6,537 bases of DNA, taken from assembly GCA_020723725.1 (NCBI GenBank), contig DYIG01000092.1:1-6537 (forward strand), read 5' to 3'. The notes beneath the pieces are model-generated. The model saw only the letters and a list, made by a program, of their open reading frames with translations, had not been told where the DNA came from and searched no databases. Numbering within the stretch: the stretch's first letter is position 1; each line of letters opens with the position of its first letter. Positions 6,336 through 6,537 of the stretch are shown here, one piece after another. A program made the translations under genes and the position numbers. Source of the stretch: Thermaerobacter marianensis. GTDB lineage: Bacteria; Bacillota; Sulfobacillia; DYIH01; DYIG01.

Positions 6336-6537
6336 GTGCGTTTGGACTTCGGCCCGCTGCTGCTTGGGCTAAAAAACAGCGAGCTTATCCAGATACTACA
6401 AATTATAGAGTACTGGTCACGCGGGAACATAGATGACCGCAACATTAAAGCGGCAGGTTTAACCGGTTCGGCAGTTTTGAAGAACAAGTCCGTCCCTATG
6501 GCTAAGTTGGCCTGGCACGAAATACCAATTCCGCTGT
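6336..6537 (+). CDS. Start of a fibre-like tail protein, cut by the window end
   Basis: The frame is open from the GTG at 6336 to the window edge (67 codons). After a leucine-rich helix ('LLLGLKNSELIQILQIIEYW') comes 'RGNIDDRNIKAAGLTG', a motif seen in trimeric phage fibre proteins: a G-N-I-x-D-x-N-I segment that starts a beta-helical shaft. It then continues 'SAVLKNKSVPMAKLAWHEIP'. The gene follows the nozzle part, a usual place for fibres or other tail appendages. Frame choice rests on this motif and on the ribosome site. A competing 57-codon frame from ATG 6266 has no recognisable content. Product class is likely, but exact function is unknown because most of the protein is missing. Confidence 0.65.
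   Translation, partial: MRLDFGPLLLGLKNSELIQILQIIEYWSRGNIDDRNIKAAGLTGSAVLKNKSVPMAKLAWHEIPIPL

Noticed and set aside
6266..6439. 57-codon frame from ATG 6266
   Set aside because: It overlaps the fibre-like frame from 6336, shows no recognisable motif, and has no clear ribosome site.

Overview
The window is the virion-structure region of a tailed bacteriophage or prophage. All recognised genes lie on the plus strand and are tightly packed, with two overlapping start/stop junctions and gaps of about 13 to 110 bases. The order coat protein, small unknown protein, head-to-tail adaptor, tail-tube nozzle, then fibres matches the head-to-tail module of short-tailed phages of the P22/T7-like assembly type (coat, gp4-like adaptor, gp10/gp12-like nozzle). 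The host is probably a Firmicute, perhaps of the Clostridia. This is inferred from strong GAGGTG-type Shine-Dalgarno sites, GTG starts, and fibre modules that are common in Firmicute phages. No integrase, lysis or host gene is visible, so temperate or lytic lifestyle cannot be told.

Layout: 1-680 is the C-terminal 225 residues of the major capsid protein, followed at once by a strong intrinsic terminator (679-720). 737-1123 is a small protein of unknown function, and 1120-1722 is the adaptor. 1722-2177 encodes 151 residues that read as only the N-terminal part of a tail nozzle protein. Two fibre-type genes follow: a 127-residue tail protein (2193-2576) and a 433-residue modular fibre (2590-3891). 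After a 109-base gap, 4001-6235 encodes a 744-residue protein. Its front carries three 20-residue repeats and a LamG-like jelly roll, and its rear half (from about residue 368) reads as the missing C-terminal part of the nozzle. A further fibre-like gene starts at 6336 and runs off the window.

The most notable point is this split nozzle. One normally continuous channel protein seems to be divided into two genes 1.8 kb apart. The break falls inside an inserted beta-rich accessory domain, and two fibre genes plus a LamG/repeat front end occupy the gap. Either the two products assemble together into the nozzle or the arrangement is a recombination scar. A second point is the mosaic fibre gene, whose G+C falls from about 70% near its front to about 30% near its receptor-binding end.

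Working model: the capsid is completed by the adaptor, the nozzle extends the DNA channel, and the fibres and LamG domain mediate surface binding. The terminator after the coat gene would keep coat transcripts in excess over the downstream tail genes.
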